Source: Chitinophagaceae bacterium
GTDB lineage: Bacteria; Bacteroidota; Bacteroidia; Chitinophagales; Chitinophagaceae
Assembly (NCBI GenBank): GCA_020853515.1
Contig: JADYYU010000301.1
Coordinates: forward strand, 1 to 7,266
Direction: 5' to 3'
Length of the DNA stretch: 7,266 nucleotides
The notes under the pieces were generated by a model. The model ran no database searches. It saw nothing but the letters and a program-made list of their open reading frames with translations, and was not told the DNA's origin. Positions 1 to 6,743 of this stretch are shown here, one piece after another. The first letter of the stretch is position 1; every line of letters begins with the position of its first letter. The position numbers and the translations under genes are program-made.

Positions 1-1510
1 CAGGCCCTGCACTATAAGTTATGAGATGAGGAAGTTCAACCGGCAGTTCATCGCCGGATAAAGCATGTGGTATATTGTTATCATCATACACAATCGGAAA
101 CGGTTCTCCCCAGTATCGTTGTCTGCTGAAGCCGGCATCACGCATCCTGTAGTTTATTTTCCGAATACCGATGTTCAGTTCTTCCAGTTTTTCAATCGCT
201 GAGCGGCTTGCTTCTTCTGCTGACAAACCATTTAAAAAATCTGAGTTAGTTATGATAGCCTGTTTTTCAGTATATGCCTTTTCGCTGATATCTGTATCTT
301 CAAAAATATTTGGTACCGGCAGGTCAAAATGTTTTGCGAAGGCATAGTCGCGCTCATCGCCACAGGGCACGGCCATGATAGCTCCCGTTCCATATCCGGC
401 CAGCACATATTCTGAGATCCACACCGGAATTTCTTTTTTACTGAATGGGTGAACAGCATAAGCACCGGTAAAGACCCCGCTGATGACTTTGGTTTCAGCC
501 AGTCGTTCCCGTTCACTTCTCGAACTGACATATTTTTTATATTCATCTACTGCTTGTTTTTGGGCAGAAGTTGTCATGGTATTCACCAGTTCGTGTTCGG
601 GAGCCAATACCATAAATGACACACCGAACAGGGTGTCGGGCCTGGTGGTAAAAACTTTGATGGCAATATTACCGGAGTGCGGGTCTTTGTTGTGATCATC
701 CGGTATGTTGGCCAGTTGAAAATCGATCTCAGCACCGGTACTTTTTCCGATCCAGTTTTTTTGCATTTCTTTCAGGCTATCCGGGAAATCAACTTTTTCA
801 AGGCCTTCACGCAATCTTTCAGCGTAAGCGGTTATACGTAAAAACCATTGACTCATCAGTTTTCGCTCTACCGGATGTCCACCCCGTTCAGAAACGCCAT
901 TCACCACTTCGTCATTGGCCAATACGGTGCCTAAAGCTTCACACCAGTTTACATAACTTTCGGCGCGGTAGGCCAGGCGGTAATCCATCAGCTCTGTTTC
1001 AGTCAGAAGTTTTCCTTTCTCTGATTGAATCAGTAGGTCAATGGGTTCTGCCTTATTCGTTTCGGGGTTATACCAACTGTTATAGAGCTTCAAAAAAATC
1101 CATTGCGTCCATTGGTAATAGGCCGGATCCGACGTTTTGACTTCACGGCTCCAGTCAAAGCAAAAGCCAATATTATCGAGCTGCTCTTTATAACGTTCAA
1201 TATTTTTTTCGGTGGTCACAGCAGGGTGTTGTCCGGTTTCGATGGCATATTGCTCTGCGGGTAATCCAAAAGCATCAAAGCCCATGGGATGCAGCACATT
1301 AAAACCCTTCAGCCGTTTGTATCTCGCATAGATGTCGCTGGCTATATATCCGAGGGGATGCCCTACATGCAAACCTGCACCTGACGGGTAGGGGAACATG
1401 TCGAGTACATAACATTTGGGTTTAGAAAATTCATTTTCAATTTTGTAGGCCTGATCTTTCTTCCATGTGGCCTGCCATTTTTTTTCGATCTCCCTGTAGT
1501 TGTATTGCAT
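1..1510 (-). CDS. leuS: Leucyl-tRNA synthetase, N-terminal 503 codons (3' end beyond window)
   Basis: Cytoplasmic class I aminoacyl-tRNA synthetase that charges tRNA-Leu with leucine and hydrolyses mischarged products. I read the minus-strand frame from the ATG at 1508-1510 to the window edge and found no stop or frameshift. In order it shows the HIGH-type ATP-binding motif HVGH (residues 48-51), the editing-domain motif TTRPDT (288-293), the second editing motif GDERDYAFA (starting at 384, with D388 at the position of the essential editing Asp), and the return to the catalytic core at SRQRYWGEPFP (W at about 467). The KMSKS loop, anticodon-binding domain and C-terminus lie outside the window; the family is usually about 850-950 residues. 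Two lineage traits stand out: an insertion of about 30 residues after 143, and a zinc-knuckle region (190-213) with only one Cys (C190). The start is supported by the family N-terminus (MQYNYREIEKKWQ) and a -7 box 16 nt upstream. No Shine-Dalgarno is present; the leader is A-rich. Confidence 0.97.
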   Translation of the reverse strand, partial: MQYNYREIEKKWQATWKKDQAYKIENEFSKPKCYVLDMFPYPSGAGLHVGHPLGYIASDIYARYKRLKGFNVLHPMGFDAFGLPAEQYAIETGQHPAVTTEKNIERYKEQLDNIGFCFDWSREVKTSDPAYYQWTQWIFLKLYNSWYNPETNKAEPIDLLIQSEKGKLLTETELMDYRLAYRAESYVNWCEALGTVLANDEVVNGVSERGGHPVERKLMSQWFLRITAYAERLREGLEKVDFPDSLKEMQKNWIGKSTGAEIDFQLANIPDDHNKDPHSGNIAIKVFTTRPDTLFGVSFMVLAPEHELVNTMTTSAQKQAVDEYKKYVSSRSERERLAETKVISGVFTGAYAVHPFSKKEIPVWISEYVLAGYGTGAIMAVPCGDERDYAFAKHFDLPVPNIFEDTDISEKAYTEKQAIITNSDFLNGLSAEEASRSAIEKLEELNIGIRKINYRMRDAGFSRQRYWGEPFPIVYDDNNIPHALSGDELPVELPHLITYSAGP

Positions 1511-1526
1511 ATTTTTTTAAAAGGCT

Positions 1527-1534
1527 CAAAGATA
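1527..1534 (-). promoter_or_regulatory. Bacteroidota -7 promoter element of leuS
   Basis: Read on the minus strand this is TATCTTTG, an exact match to the Bacteroidota sigma-ABfr -7 consensus TAnnTTTG. It ends 16 nt before the leuS ATG, which implies a very short leader. No convincing TTG-type -33 element lies at the usual 17-23 nt spacing; the upstream bases are T-rich. Confidence 0.55.
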
Positions 1535-1689
1535 AAGGATATGACGGAAAGTAAAAGGTTGAATTCAATTTCCTTAATACAGTGAGGCGTTGCAGGCGCA
1601 GTCTGCGGTGGTAGTTCTGCTTTACTGTTTTTTTCTGAACGAACAACGCTGCCGTATAAGATGATGCTGTCACATCTTTGATTGTACCG

Positions 1690-1697
1690 TAATTTTG
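1690..1697 (+). promoter_or_regulatory. Possible distal -7 element upstream of the TonB receptor
   Basis: TAATTTTG matches TAnnTTTG and is followed by C, as in many Bacteroidota promoters. It lies 92 nt before the ATG at 1790. No TTG-type -33 element is found at normal spacing. If used, it would give a leader of roughly 85 nt that includes the alternative in-frame ATG at 1751. This may be a chance match in AT-rich spacer. Confidence 0.25.
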
Positions 1698-1738
1698 CCG
1701 GGCATTCGCAAAGAAGTTTATAAGCTATCAATTTAGCA

Positions 1739-1771
1739 TTGGTACAAAAAATGAAATTGGTATTACATTTG
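1739..1771 (+). promoter_or_regulatory. Promoter of the TonB receptor gene (-33 TTG, -7 TACATTTG)
   Basis: TACATTTG at 1764-1771 matches the Bacteroidota -7 consensus TAnnTTTG exactly and is followed by C. TTG at 1739-1741 is a -33 candidate with a 22-nt spacer, within the range known for Flavobacterium-type promoters. Transcription would start near 1777, leaving a leader of about 13 nt before the ATG at 1790. This decides the gene start: a TTG start at 1739 or the ATG at 1751 would lie upstream of, or inside, the promoter. Confidence 0.55.
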
Positions 1772-1789
1772 CATCCACAAAAATTCATC

Positions 1790-4081
1790 ATGAGAAAGAT
1801 CATTTTTCTGCTACTGTTTACGGCTCATTTTGCACAGGGTCAGACAAAGATCAGCGGTAAGGTAACAGATACAAAGGGCGAAGCACTGACCGGTGTGAAT
1901 ATCGCAGTGAAAAATAGTTATGACGGCGCCACATCGGATGTGAAAGGTGAATTTTCTTTCGAAACAAATGAAAAAGACAGCATCACAATTTCTGCAACCT
2001 ATATCGGCTACCTGCCGCAGGAAAAAAGAATCATGCTGAGCGCAAAAAATATGACGGTTTCTTTTTCACTGAAAGAAAAAATGAACGAACTGAAAGCAGT
2101 GGTGATCAGCGCCGGCTCATTTGAAGCCAGTGATGAGAAAAAGGGAACTGTATTAAAAGCCCTTGATATTGTCACAACTGCCGGCAGTAACGGAGACAGC
2201 TATGGCGCGTTGAAAACCCTGCCCGGTGCCCAGCAAACCAATGACCGGGAAGGCTTATTTGTGCGGGGGGGTACCGGAACAGAAACTCAAACATTCATCG
2301 ATGGTACCTGGGTTCGCAATGCATTTTCGGCATCTATTCCAGATCTGGGTGCCAGAGGTCGTTTTAACCCTTTTATCTTTAAAGGCACTGTCTTCAGTAC
2401 CGGAGGCTATTCGGCCTTGTACGGACAGGCCCTTTCATCGGCGGTGATTTTGGAAACCATTGATCTGCCGGAACGTTCTTCAGCCAATTTCAATTTATCT
2501 TCCGTAGGCATCGGGGGTAGTTTTCAGCAACTGTCTAAAAGCAAAAAAAGTTCGTATGGCATCGGCTATAATTATACTAACCTAACCCCTTATTTTTTGC
2601 TGGTAAAGCAAAATGTGCATTATTCCCAAGCTCCGGCAGTGCACCAGGTAGATCTTAATTACCGCGTCAAAACTTCCAAAACCGGGATCTTTAAATTTTA
2701 TGGCTATGTCAATCATACTGCGATTGATATACAACGTGATAATGTTACCAGCCTCGATTACGGGCAGGACAGCATCCGGTACGAAGATGAATTCGGGATC
2801 AAAAACAAAAATGCGTATGCAAATTTTTCGTACCGTGAATTTTTTGGTAAGGGCTGGAAAATCAATGCGGGCGCTTGTTTAAGCTCAAACCACGATGACA
2901 TTGTACTCAAAGTGCTCAATCAGAATGGCCAAATTACAAGCGACAGCAATTTTAAATACCGCGAAGATCTGCATATCACCAATGGCAATTTACTGGCCTC
3001 CGGTAAGGTGGTGCTGGAGAAAAGTCTGAATAATCTGAACACCATCCGCTTTGGGGGCGAATATATTTATAATGAAGAAAAGACGCTGGCTGAGTATGTG
3101 CCCTTGCTTGCGCTGGTGAACTATGTGCCCAGCAGGATCCGTGAAAATTTTGCAGCGATCTTTGCGGAAAGTGATATCTACATTACAAATGATATTGCGG
3201 GTAAAATTGGCGTCAGAGGCGAATATTCGGCTTTGCTCGGAAAAATGAATGTGATGCCGCGTATCTCTGCCGCTTATAAGATCAGCCGGAAGGGACAATT
3301 TTCAGTGGCTTATGGTATGTTTTATCAAAAGCCGGAGCTGACCTATTTGTTTCAAAATGCCAATCTGAATTATATGCGCGCTGACCACTATATTTTCAAC
3401 TATCAGTATCAGCCCAAAGACCGTTTGCTGAGGATTGAGGCTTACTATAAAAATTATACCTCTCTTATTAAAACCAATGTGGCAGGTGCTTTTAAGGGTA
3501 TTGCGAATACCGGCAAAGGTTACGCAAGGGGCATCGAATTATTTTATCGCGACAAGAAACTGATCAAAGGTATCGATTTCTGGATATCCTATTCATTGCT
3601 GGATACGAAGCGGGATTTTCTGAATTATTTACGTTCGGTACAACCCGATTTTGCAGCAACGCATACTGCGAATCTGGTATTTAAAAAGTTTTGGGTGAAG
3701 CAAATGTTTGGCATCAACGGTACTTATACTTTCAGTACCGGAAGGCCCTACATTAATTATAATACTTCCAATCCGAATCTGCCCAATGCCGATGCTGGTC
3801 TTTTCATGACAGACAAAACAGTGGCTTATCATAACTTCAGTCTGTCGGCCAATTACATCAAAACCATCCGCAAAGCCTTTACGGTATTTGTATTGAGTGT
3901 AAACAATCCCTTTGGATTTAAACAGGTGTACGGATATAATTATGCTGCCAAAGACCTTAATAGTAATGGAATTCTTTATAGCAAAGCCGTCACCCCGCCG
4001 GCACGGCAATTTATATTTGTAGGTATGTTTATGAGTTTTGGCATCGACCGGACCCAGGAAGCCATTGACAACAATTTATAA
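1790..4081 (+). CDS. TonB-dependent outer-membrane receptor with carboxypeptidase-regulatory-like N-domain
   Basis: Outer-membrane beta-barrel transporter, 763 residues, predicted to import an unknown ligand using TonB-ExbB-ExbD energy. A signal peptide covers about 1-17 (MRKIIFLLLF core, cleavage near AQG/Q). Residues 19-96 form a carboxypeptidase-regulatory-like beta-sandwich (KISGKVTDTKGEALTGVNI, then a DVKGEFSF strand). A Ton-box-like stretch, LKAVVISAG, follows at 101-109. The plug spans about 120-225, with FVRGG at 157-161 and GGYSALYGQALSS at 205-217. The remaining roughly 530 residues are rich in alternating aromatic strands, as expected of a 22-strand barrel. It is short and has no SusD-like neighbour, so it is not a typical SusC glycan receptor. 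The last clear strand (RQFIFVGMFMSFGID) is followed by a polar tail, RTQEAIDNNL. ATG 1790 was chosen because it begins the signal peptide and lies just after a promoter; ATG 1751 is in frame and possible. The plug carries a G7 run (2265-2271). The TPR-like gene follows after 65 nt. Substrate unknown. Confidence 0.92.
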   Translation: MRKIIFLLLFTAHFAQGQTKISGKVTDTKGEALTGVNIAVKNSYDGATSDVKGEFSFETNEKDSITISATYIGYLPQEKRIMLSAKNMTVSFSLKEKMNELKAVVISAGSFEASDEKKGTVLKALDIVTTAGSNGDSYGALKTLPGAQQTNDREGLFVRGGTGTETQTFIDGTWVRNAFSASIPDLGARGRFNPFIFKGTVFSTGGYSALYGQALSSAVILETIDLPERSSANFNLSSVGIGGSFQQLSKSKKSSYGIGYNYTNLTPYFLLVKQNVHYSQAPAVHQVDLNYRVKTSKTGIFKFYGYVNHTAIDIQRDNVTSLDYGQDSIRYEDEFGIKNKNAYANFSYREFFGKGWKINAGACLSSNHDDIVLKVLNQNGQITSDSNFKYREDLHITNGNLLASGKVVLEKSLNNLNTIRFGGEYIYNEEKTLAEYVPLLALVNYVPSRIRENFAAIFAESDIYITNDIAGKIGVRGEYSALLGKMNVMPRISAAYKISRKGQFSVAYGMFYQKPELTYLFQNANLNYMRADHYIFNYQYQPKDRLLRIEAYYKNYTSLIKTNVAGAFKGIANTGKGYARGIELFYRDKKLIKGIDFWISYSLLDTKRDFLNYLRSVQPDFAATHTANLVFKKFWVKQMFGINGTYTFSTGRPYINYNTSNPNLPNADAGLFMTDKTVAYHNFSLSANYIKTIRKAFTVFVLSVNNPFGFKQVYGYNYAAKDLNSNGILYSKAVTPPARQFIFVGMFMSFGIDRTQEAIDNNL

Positions 4082-4111
4082 AATAGGTTCATCACAATAT
4101 TAAAAAGTTGC

Positions 4112-4119
4112 GATATTTG
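4112..4119 (+). promoter_or_regulatory. Weak -7-like element upstream of the TPR-like gene
   Basis: GATATTTG differs from TAnnTTTG only in its first base, is followed by C, and ends 27 nt before the ATG at 4147. That spacing is like the other genes here. A TTC at 4088-4090 is the only -33 candidate (21-nt spacer). It could give the TPR-like gene its own transcript in addition to read-through from the receptor gene. Confidence 0.35.
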
Positions 4120-4146
4120 CAACGCTAAATTTAAAGCACAGATTAT

Positions 4147-4785
4147 ATGAAAAGTTTTATCACTACTTTATTCAGTTTATTTCTTTGCACCGTTGTATTT
4201 GCACAAAGTGAGCAGTACAGCAATGCCATGAAAGCGTATCTTTTGAAATTGAAAGATGCAAAAACACCGGAATCATTTCAGGCAGCGGCCAACGGATTTG
4301 AACGGATAGCTGGTTCTGAACAAAAGGAATGGCTGCCAAAATACTATGCCGCTTTTTGTTTCATCATGCAGGCTATGAACACCGCTGATAAAGATAAGGT
4401 AGACGGGATACTGGATCAGGCAGATAAACTGGTGGTGGATGCCCTGATGATCACCAACAACGACGAAATTTTGTGTTTGCAATCGCTGTCAGCCAGTGCC
4501 CGCATTGGTGTAAATCCGATGACCCGGGGTATGAAGTACGGACAAATTTCTGCAGGTTTTCTGGCCAAGGCTAAAGAACTAAATCCAGATAATCCTCGTA
4601 TTTATTATCTCGAAGCAACAGCCAAATATTATACACCCAAAGCCTTCGGCGGAGGAAAAGATAAGGCAAAGGAATTGTTTGAAAAAGCTGTGGTAGCCTA
4701 TTCGAAATTTAAACCGGCTAATGAACTGATGCCGGATTGGGGTGCCGAGCAAACGATGCAGTTACTGGAAGAATGCAGGAAATAG
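4147..4785 (+). CDS. Secreted TPR-like helical-repeat protein, partner candidate of the TonB receptor
   Basis: A 212-residue protein of unknown function. Residues 1-20 are a signal peptide for signal peptidase I (MKSFITTLFSLFLCTVVFA, cleavage near A19/Q20). No lipobox fits, since the only early Cys is followed by TVVFA. The mature part is alpha-helical with TPR-like spacing: an AANGFERIA helix near 47-55, a paired helix around 65-78, FLAKAKELNPDNPRIYYLEA near 138-157, and the GKDKAKELFEKAVVAY helix near 170-185. The block TPKAFGGGKDKA (163-174) and the later DWG (197-199) resemble, from memory, secreted TPR-like proteins common in Bacteroidota. TPR scaffolds usually bind proteins, so a periplasmic role beside the upstream receptor is a reasonable inference, not shown. 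The gene starts 65 nt after the receptor stop, on the same strand, and is probably co-transcribed. There is no Shine-Dalgarno. A stand-alone stress or envelope protein is the alternative. Confidence 0.85.
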   Translation: MKSFITTLFSLFLCTVVFAQSEQYSNAMKAYLLKLKDAKTPESFQAAANGFERIAGSEQKEWLPKYYAAFCFIMQAMNTADKDKVDGILDQADKLVVDALMITNNDEILCLQSLSASARIGVNPMTRGMKYGQISAGFLAKAKELNPDNPRIYYLEATAKYYTPKAFGGGKDKAKELFEKAVVAYSKFKPANELMPDWGAEQTMQLLEECRK

Positions 4786-4915
4786 TGTCGGTTTTCCGTT
4801 CTCCGTTTTTTATGAAAATAATAGTATTCAAGTCCTGAACTACTGAAAGTGCACCGGGATAACTGCATCAGTTAGCAACTATTCCACTATTCAGTCAATA
4901 GGCAGTCACCTTGAA
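4786..4915. other. Convergent spacer with a weak symmetric hairpin
   Basis: This spacer separates the TPR-like gene (plus) from ppi (minus), so both transcripts must end near here. The best structure is TAACTG-CAT-CAGTTA at 4860-4874, a 6-bp stem with a 3-nt loop. It lacks a following T-tract on either strand and is not a convincing intrinsic terminator. A short T-run (CCGTTTTTTA, about 4803-4812) has no stem before it. No ORF or RNA gene was recognised. Confidence 0.3.
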
Positions 4916-5590
4916 TTATGATTTTTTAGGCTTCCATTTCTTCAGCACTTTCATTCCCAGTACCCTTACATCTTCTTTAGGTCTGTTGCTCGGATCGCAG
5001 GCAACCGTCGAAATGGCGTTCACAATTTCCTGTCCTTCCACCGTTTGTCCGTACACGGTGTAAGCACCGTCAAGATGTGGCGTGCCGCCAACGGTTTTGT
5101 AAGCAGTCCGTGCTTCTTCGCTGAATTTGATGCCATTGTTTGTTTCAATGCTATTCAGTTCCTCGTCGGTAAATGTTTTACCAACAACAATATAAAACTG
5201 ACAACCGCTTGATTTCTTTTCAGGATTGGAAGTGCGTGCTGCTGCCAATGCACCTTGCTTATGATAATAGGTGGGGAACATAATTTCGGCAGGTACCTGA
5301 TAGCCGATGTCGCCATTGCCAAGAAACTGACCAACCATGGCGTGTTTGCTGTCAGGATCGCCGCCCTGTATCATAAATTGTGGTATCACCCGGTGAAAGA
5401 GCACGCTATCGTAAAAATGTTCTTCTACCAGTTTCAGGAAATTTTCTGAATGTTGCACTGCATCTGCAAATAATTCTACTACGATGGTTCCCTGGGTGGT
5501 TTGGATTTCTACAAACTTATTGCCTGATTTTTTTGCAAACGTAACAGCGATGCTCAGACACATCAAAATGGTTAAGAGTATTTTTTTCAT
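4916..5590 (-). CDS. Exported cyclophilin-type peptidyl-prolyl cis-trans isomerase
   Basis: Catalyses cis-trans isomerisation of X-Pro bonds, here probably in the periplasm during envelope protein folding. The 224-residue product starts at the ATG at 5588-5590 with a signal peptide, MKKILLTILMCLSIAVTFA (1-19). This start is preferred to a TTG seven codons upstream. The cyclophilin fold begins at FVEIQTTQGTIVVELF. The active-site signature FHRVIPQFMIQGGDP spans 65-79, with the catalytic Arg at 67 and F72, M73 and Q75 matching human CypA F60, M61 and Q63. SSGCQFYIVVG at 127-137 matches the NGSQFFI block. At CypA Trp121 there is His172 (PHLDGAYTVYG), suggesting weak cyclosporin binding, as in other bacterial cyclophilins. 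An insert at about 138-170 (DEEL...GIKFSEEAR...GG) is typical of Bacteroidota members. The protein ends in a basic KKWKPKKS tail. It is transcribed alone, divergently from ribF. Confidence 0.93.
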   Translation of the reverse strand: MKKILLTILMCLSIAVTFAKKSGNKFVEIQTTQGTIVVELFADAVQHSENFLKLVEEHFYDSVLFHRVIPQFMIQGGDPDSKHAMVGQFLGNGDIGYQVPAEIMFPTYYHKQGALAAARTSNPEKKSSGCQFYIVVGKTFTDEELNSIETNNGIKFSEEARTAYKTVGGTPHLDGAYTVYGQTVEGQEIVNAISTVACDPSNRPKEDVRVLGMKVLKKWKPKKS

Positions 5591-5622
5591 CAGGTAAAAG
5601 TAGGAAAGCAAACAACAAAAAA

Positions 5623-5630
5623 CAAATTCA
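5623..5630 (-). promoter_or_regulatory. Weak -7-like element for the cyclophilin gene
   Basis: Read on the minus strand this is TGAATTTG, one base away from TAnnTTTG. It ends 32 nt before the ATG at 5590. No good -33 partner is seen at normal spacing. It is listed because this gene must have a promoter in the 130-nt divergent spacer and this is the best match. Confidence 0.25.
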
Positions 5631-5685
5631 TGGTCACTTTGAGCAAACGGATGATTTTGGGTTAAAAATTAAGGTATGAACGCTG

Positions 5686-5693
5686 TACCTTTG
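5686..5693 (+). promoter_or_regulatory. Bacteroidota -7 promoter element of ribF
   Basis: TACCTTTG is an exact match to TAnnTTTG, is followed by C, and ends 27 nt before the ribF ATG. The nearest TTTG upstream (5656-5659) gives a 26-nt spacer, longer than usual, so the -33 element is uncertain. No FMN riboswitch fits, because only about 20 nt of leader is available. Confidence 0.55.
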
Positions 5694-5720
5694 CGGCGCT
5701 TCAAAGATATATTTTAAGGG

Positions 5721-6650
5721 ATGAATGTTTTTTACGGATTAGACCATTTGCCGGTTTTTAAGAATGCAGTAGTTACCATCGGTACATTTGATGGCGTCCA
5801 CAGTGGTCATCAGGTGATATTGAACAGCCTCCGGCGTCAGGCTGCTGCTGTTGGCGGCGAAACGGTGATCATTACTTTTGAGCCCCATCCGCGATTTGTA
5901 TTGTCGCAGGGTGCCCCTTCGTTTGCATTGCTCAATACACTGGATGAAAAAATCGAAAATTTAAGGCACAGAGGCATTGACCATTTGGTGGTTGTAAATT
6001 TTACGCTCGCATTTGCCGGGATGGATGCCGCAGACTATGTTGAAAAATTTTTAGTTGAAAAGTTTCACCCACATACCATTATCATCGGTTATGATCATAT
6101 GTTCGGGAATGGCCGTAAGGGCAATTTTCAGTTGCTTGAAACCATGAAAGTAAAATATGGTTATCAATTGCAGGAAATACCCATGCAGCTTATTGAGCAG
6201 AATAAGATTTCCTCTACACAGATCCGGCAAGCCTTGCTAAATGGAGACGTAGCCCGTGCCGCACGATTTTTAGGACAGCCATATTCGCTGCAGGGCGTCG
6301 TCATTCATGGTAAAAAAAGGGGACGCTTAATAGGGTATCCTACTGCCAATTTGCATACCGGGGATGTGCATAAGCTGATTCCGGCAAACGGGGTGTATGC
6401 TGTGCAGGTTTTTGTAAAAGGTCAGTTGTACAATGGTATGCTGAATATTGGCAACAATCCGACATTTGAAGCGCATCTGCCGAAAAGCATTGAAGTAAAT
6501 ATTTTTGACTTTGATGCAGATATTTATGGCGAAACGATCAAAATCATGCTGGTGGATCGCTTGCGTGATGAACAAAAGTTTGAAGGGGTAGAAATCCTGG
6601 TACAGGCCATTGCTCAGGACAAACTCAGGGCTTTGCAAATGCTGACTTAG
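5721..6650 (+). CDS. ribF: Bifunctional riboflavin kinase / FAD synthetase
   Basis: Cytoplasmic enzyme that phosphorylates riboflavin to FMN and then adenylylates FMN to FAD. The 309-residue length is normal for the family. The N-terminal FMN adenylyltransferase domain (about 1-180) shows the nucleotidyltransferase motif GTFDGVHSGH (21-30), ITFEPHPR (51-58), GYDHMFGNGRKG (123-134) and ISSTQIR (163-169). The C-terminal riboflavin kinase domain shows GRLIGYPTAN (201-210, the Mg-ATP binding PTAN motif), NGVYAV (223-228), NIGNNPTF (242-249) and IEVNIFDFDADIYG (257-270), where E258 corresponds to the proposed catalytic Glu. All key motifs of both activities appear intact. Start: the ATG at 5721 gives the usual short N-terminus before the first strand. 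AAGGG touches the ATG directly, too close to act as a normal Shine-Dalgarno. It is divergent from ppi and likely a single-gene transcript ended by the hairpin at 6687-6711. Confidence 0.97.
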   Translation: MNVFYGLDHLPVFKNAVVTIGTFDGVHSGHQVILNSLRRQAAAVGGETVIITFEPHPRFVLSQGAPSFALLNTLDEKIENLRHRGIDHLVVVNFTLAFAGMDAADYVEKFLVEKFHPHTIIIGYDHMFGNGRKGNFQLLETMKVKYGYQLQEIPMQLIEQNKISSTQIRQALLNGDVARAARFLGQPYSLQGVVIHGKKRGRLIGYPTANLHTGDVHKLIPANGVYAVQVFVKGQLYNGMLNIGNNPTFEAHLPKSIEVNIFDFDADIYGETIKIMLVDRLRDEQKFEGVEILVQAIAQDKLRALQMLT

Positions 6651-6686
6651 ACCGTATTTTATCATTTTTTACTGAAATCACGGCAG

Positions 6687-6711
6687 ATTGTCGATTCATT
6701 TTATCGATAAT
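6687..6711 (+). terminator. Hairpin after ribF, probable transcription terminator
   Basis: ATTGTCGAT (6687-6695) pairs with ATCGATAAT (6703-6711) across the 7-nt loop TCATTTT. This gives a 9-bp stem with one G-U wobble that forms only in plus-strand RNA; the minus-strand copy would have a C-A mismatch. It starts 36 nt after the ribF stop and is followed by T-rich GTTTCATATTTC rather than a clean U-run, so termination may be partial. Confidence 0.45.
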
Positions 6712-6735
6712 GTTTCATATTTCGGTTTATAGACT

Positions 6736-6743
6736 TATATTTG
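6736..6743 (+). promoter_or_regulatory. Bacteroidota -7 promoter element of the small lipoprotein gene
   Basis: TATATTTG is an exact match to TAnnTTTG and ends 26 nt before the ATG at 6770. GTTTC at 6712-6716 is a poor -33 candidate with a 19-nt spacer. Its position rules out the in-frame ATG at 6710 as the start of the gene and indicates transcription separate from ribF. Confidence 0.5.

Noticed and set aside
250..695. Open frames of 98 codons (minus) and 70 codons (plus) inside leuS
   Set aside because: They are alternative-frame shadows. The leuS frame through this stretch matches conserved editing-domain motifs without interruption.
1597..1607. Perfect 11-bp palindrome CGCAG-T-CTGCG in the leuS/receptor spacer, a possible operator
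   Set aside because: It is short, has a one-base centre so it cannot form an RNA hairpin, no second copy was noticed, and it is not placed against either predicted promoter. A chance occurrence is likely.
1363..1803. Open frames of 146 and 78 codons on the minus strand over the leuS start and spacer
   Set aside because: They overlap the confirmed leuS reading frame, the promoters and the receptor start. They show no family resemblance and include low-complexity translations of the spacer.
2990..3298. Antisense open frame of 102 codons within the TonB receptor gene, and a similar one at 3629-4009
   Set aside because: There is no recognisable protein feature, they lie fully inside a well-supported barrel-coding frame, and no promoter-like box precedes them.
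1790..4785. SusC/SusD polysaccharide utilisation pair
   Set aside because: The receptor is well short of typical SusC length, and the downstream protein is a TPR-like protein of 212 residues with no lipobox, unlike SusD (about 500 or more residues, lipoprotein). No glycoside hydrolase genes are nearby.
4860..4874. Stem TAACTG-CAT-CAGTTA as a bidirectional terminator between the TPR-like gene and ppi
   Set aside because: Six A/T-rich base pairs with a 3-nt loop and no T-tract on either side are too weak to call as a terminator. It is only noted under the spacer.
5641..5720. FMN riboswitch upstream of ribF
   Set aside because: The -7 box at 5686-5693 leaves a leader of about 20 nt, far too short for the RFN element, and no RFN-like conserved stems are visible.
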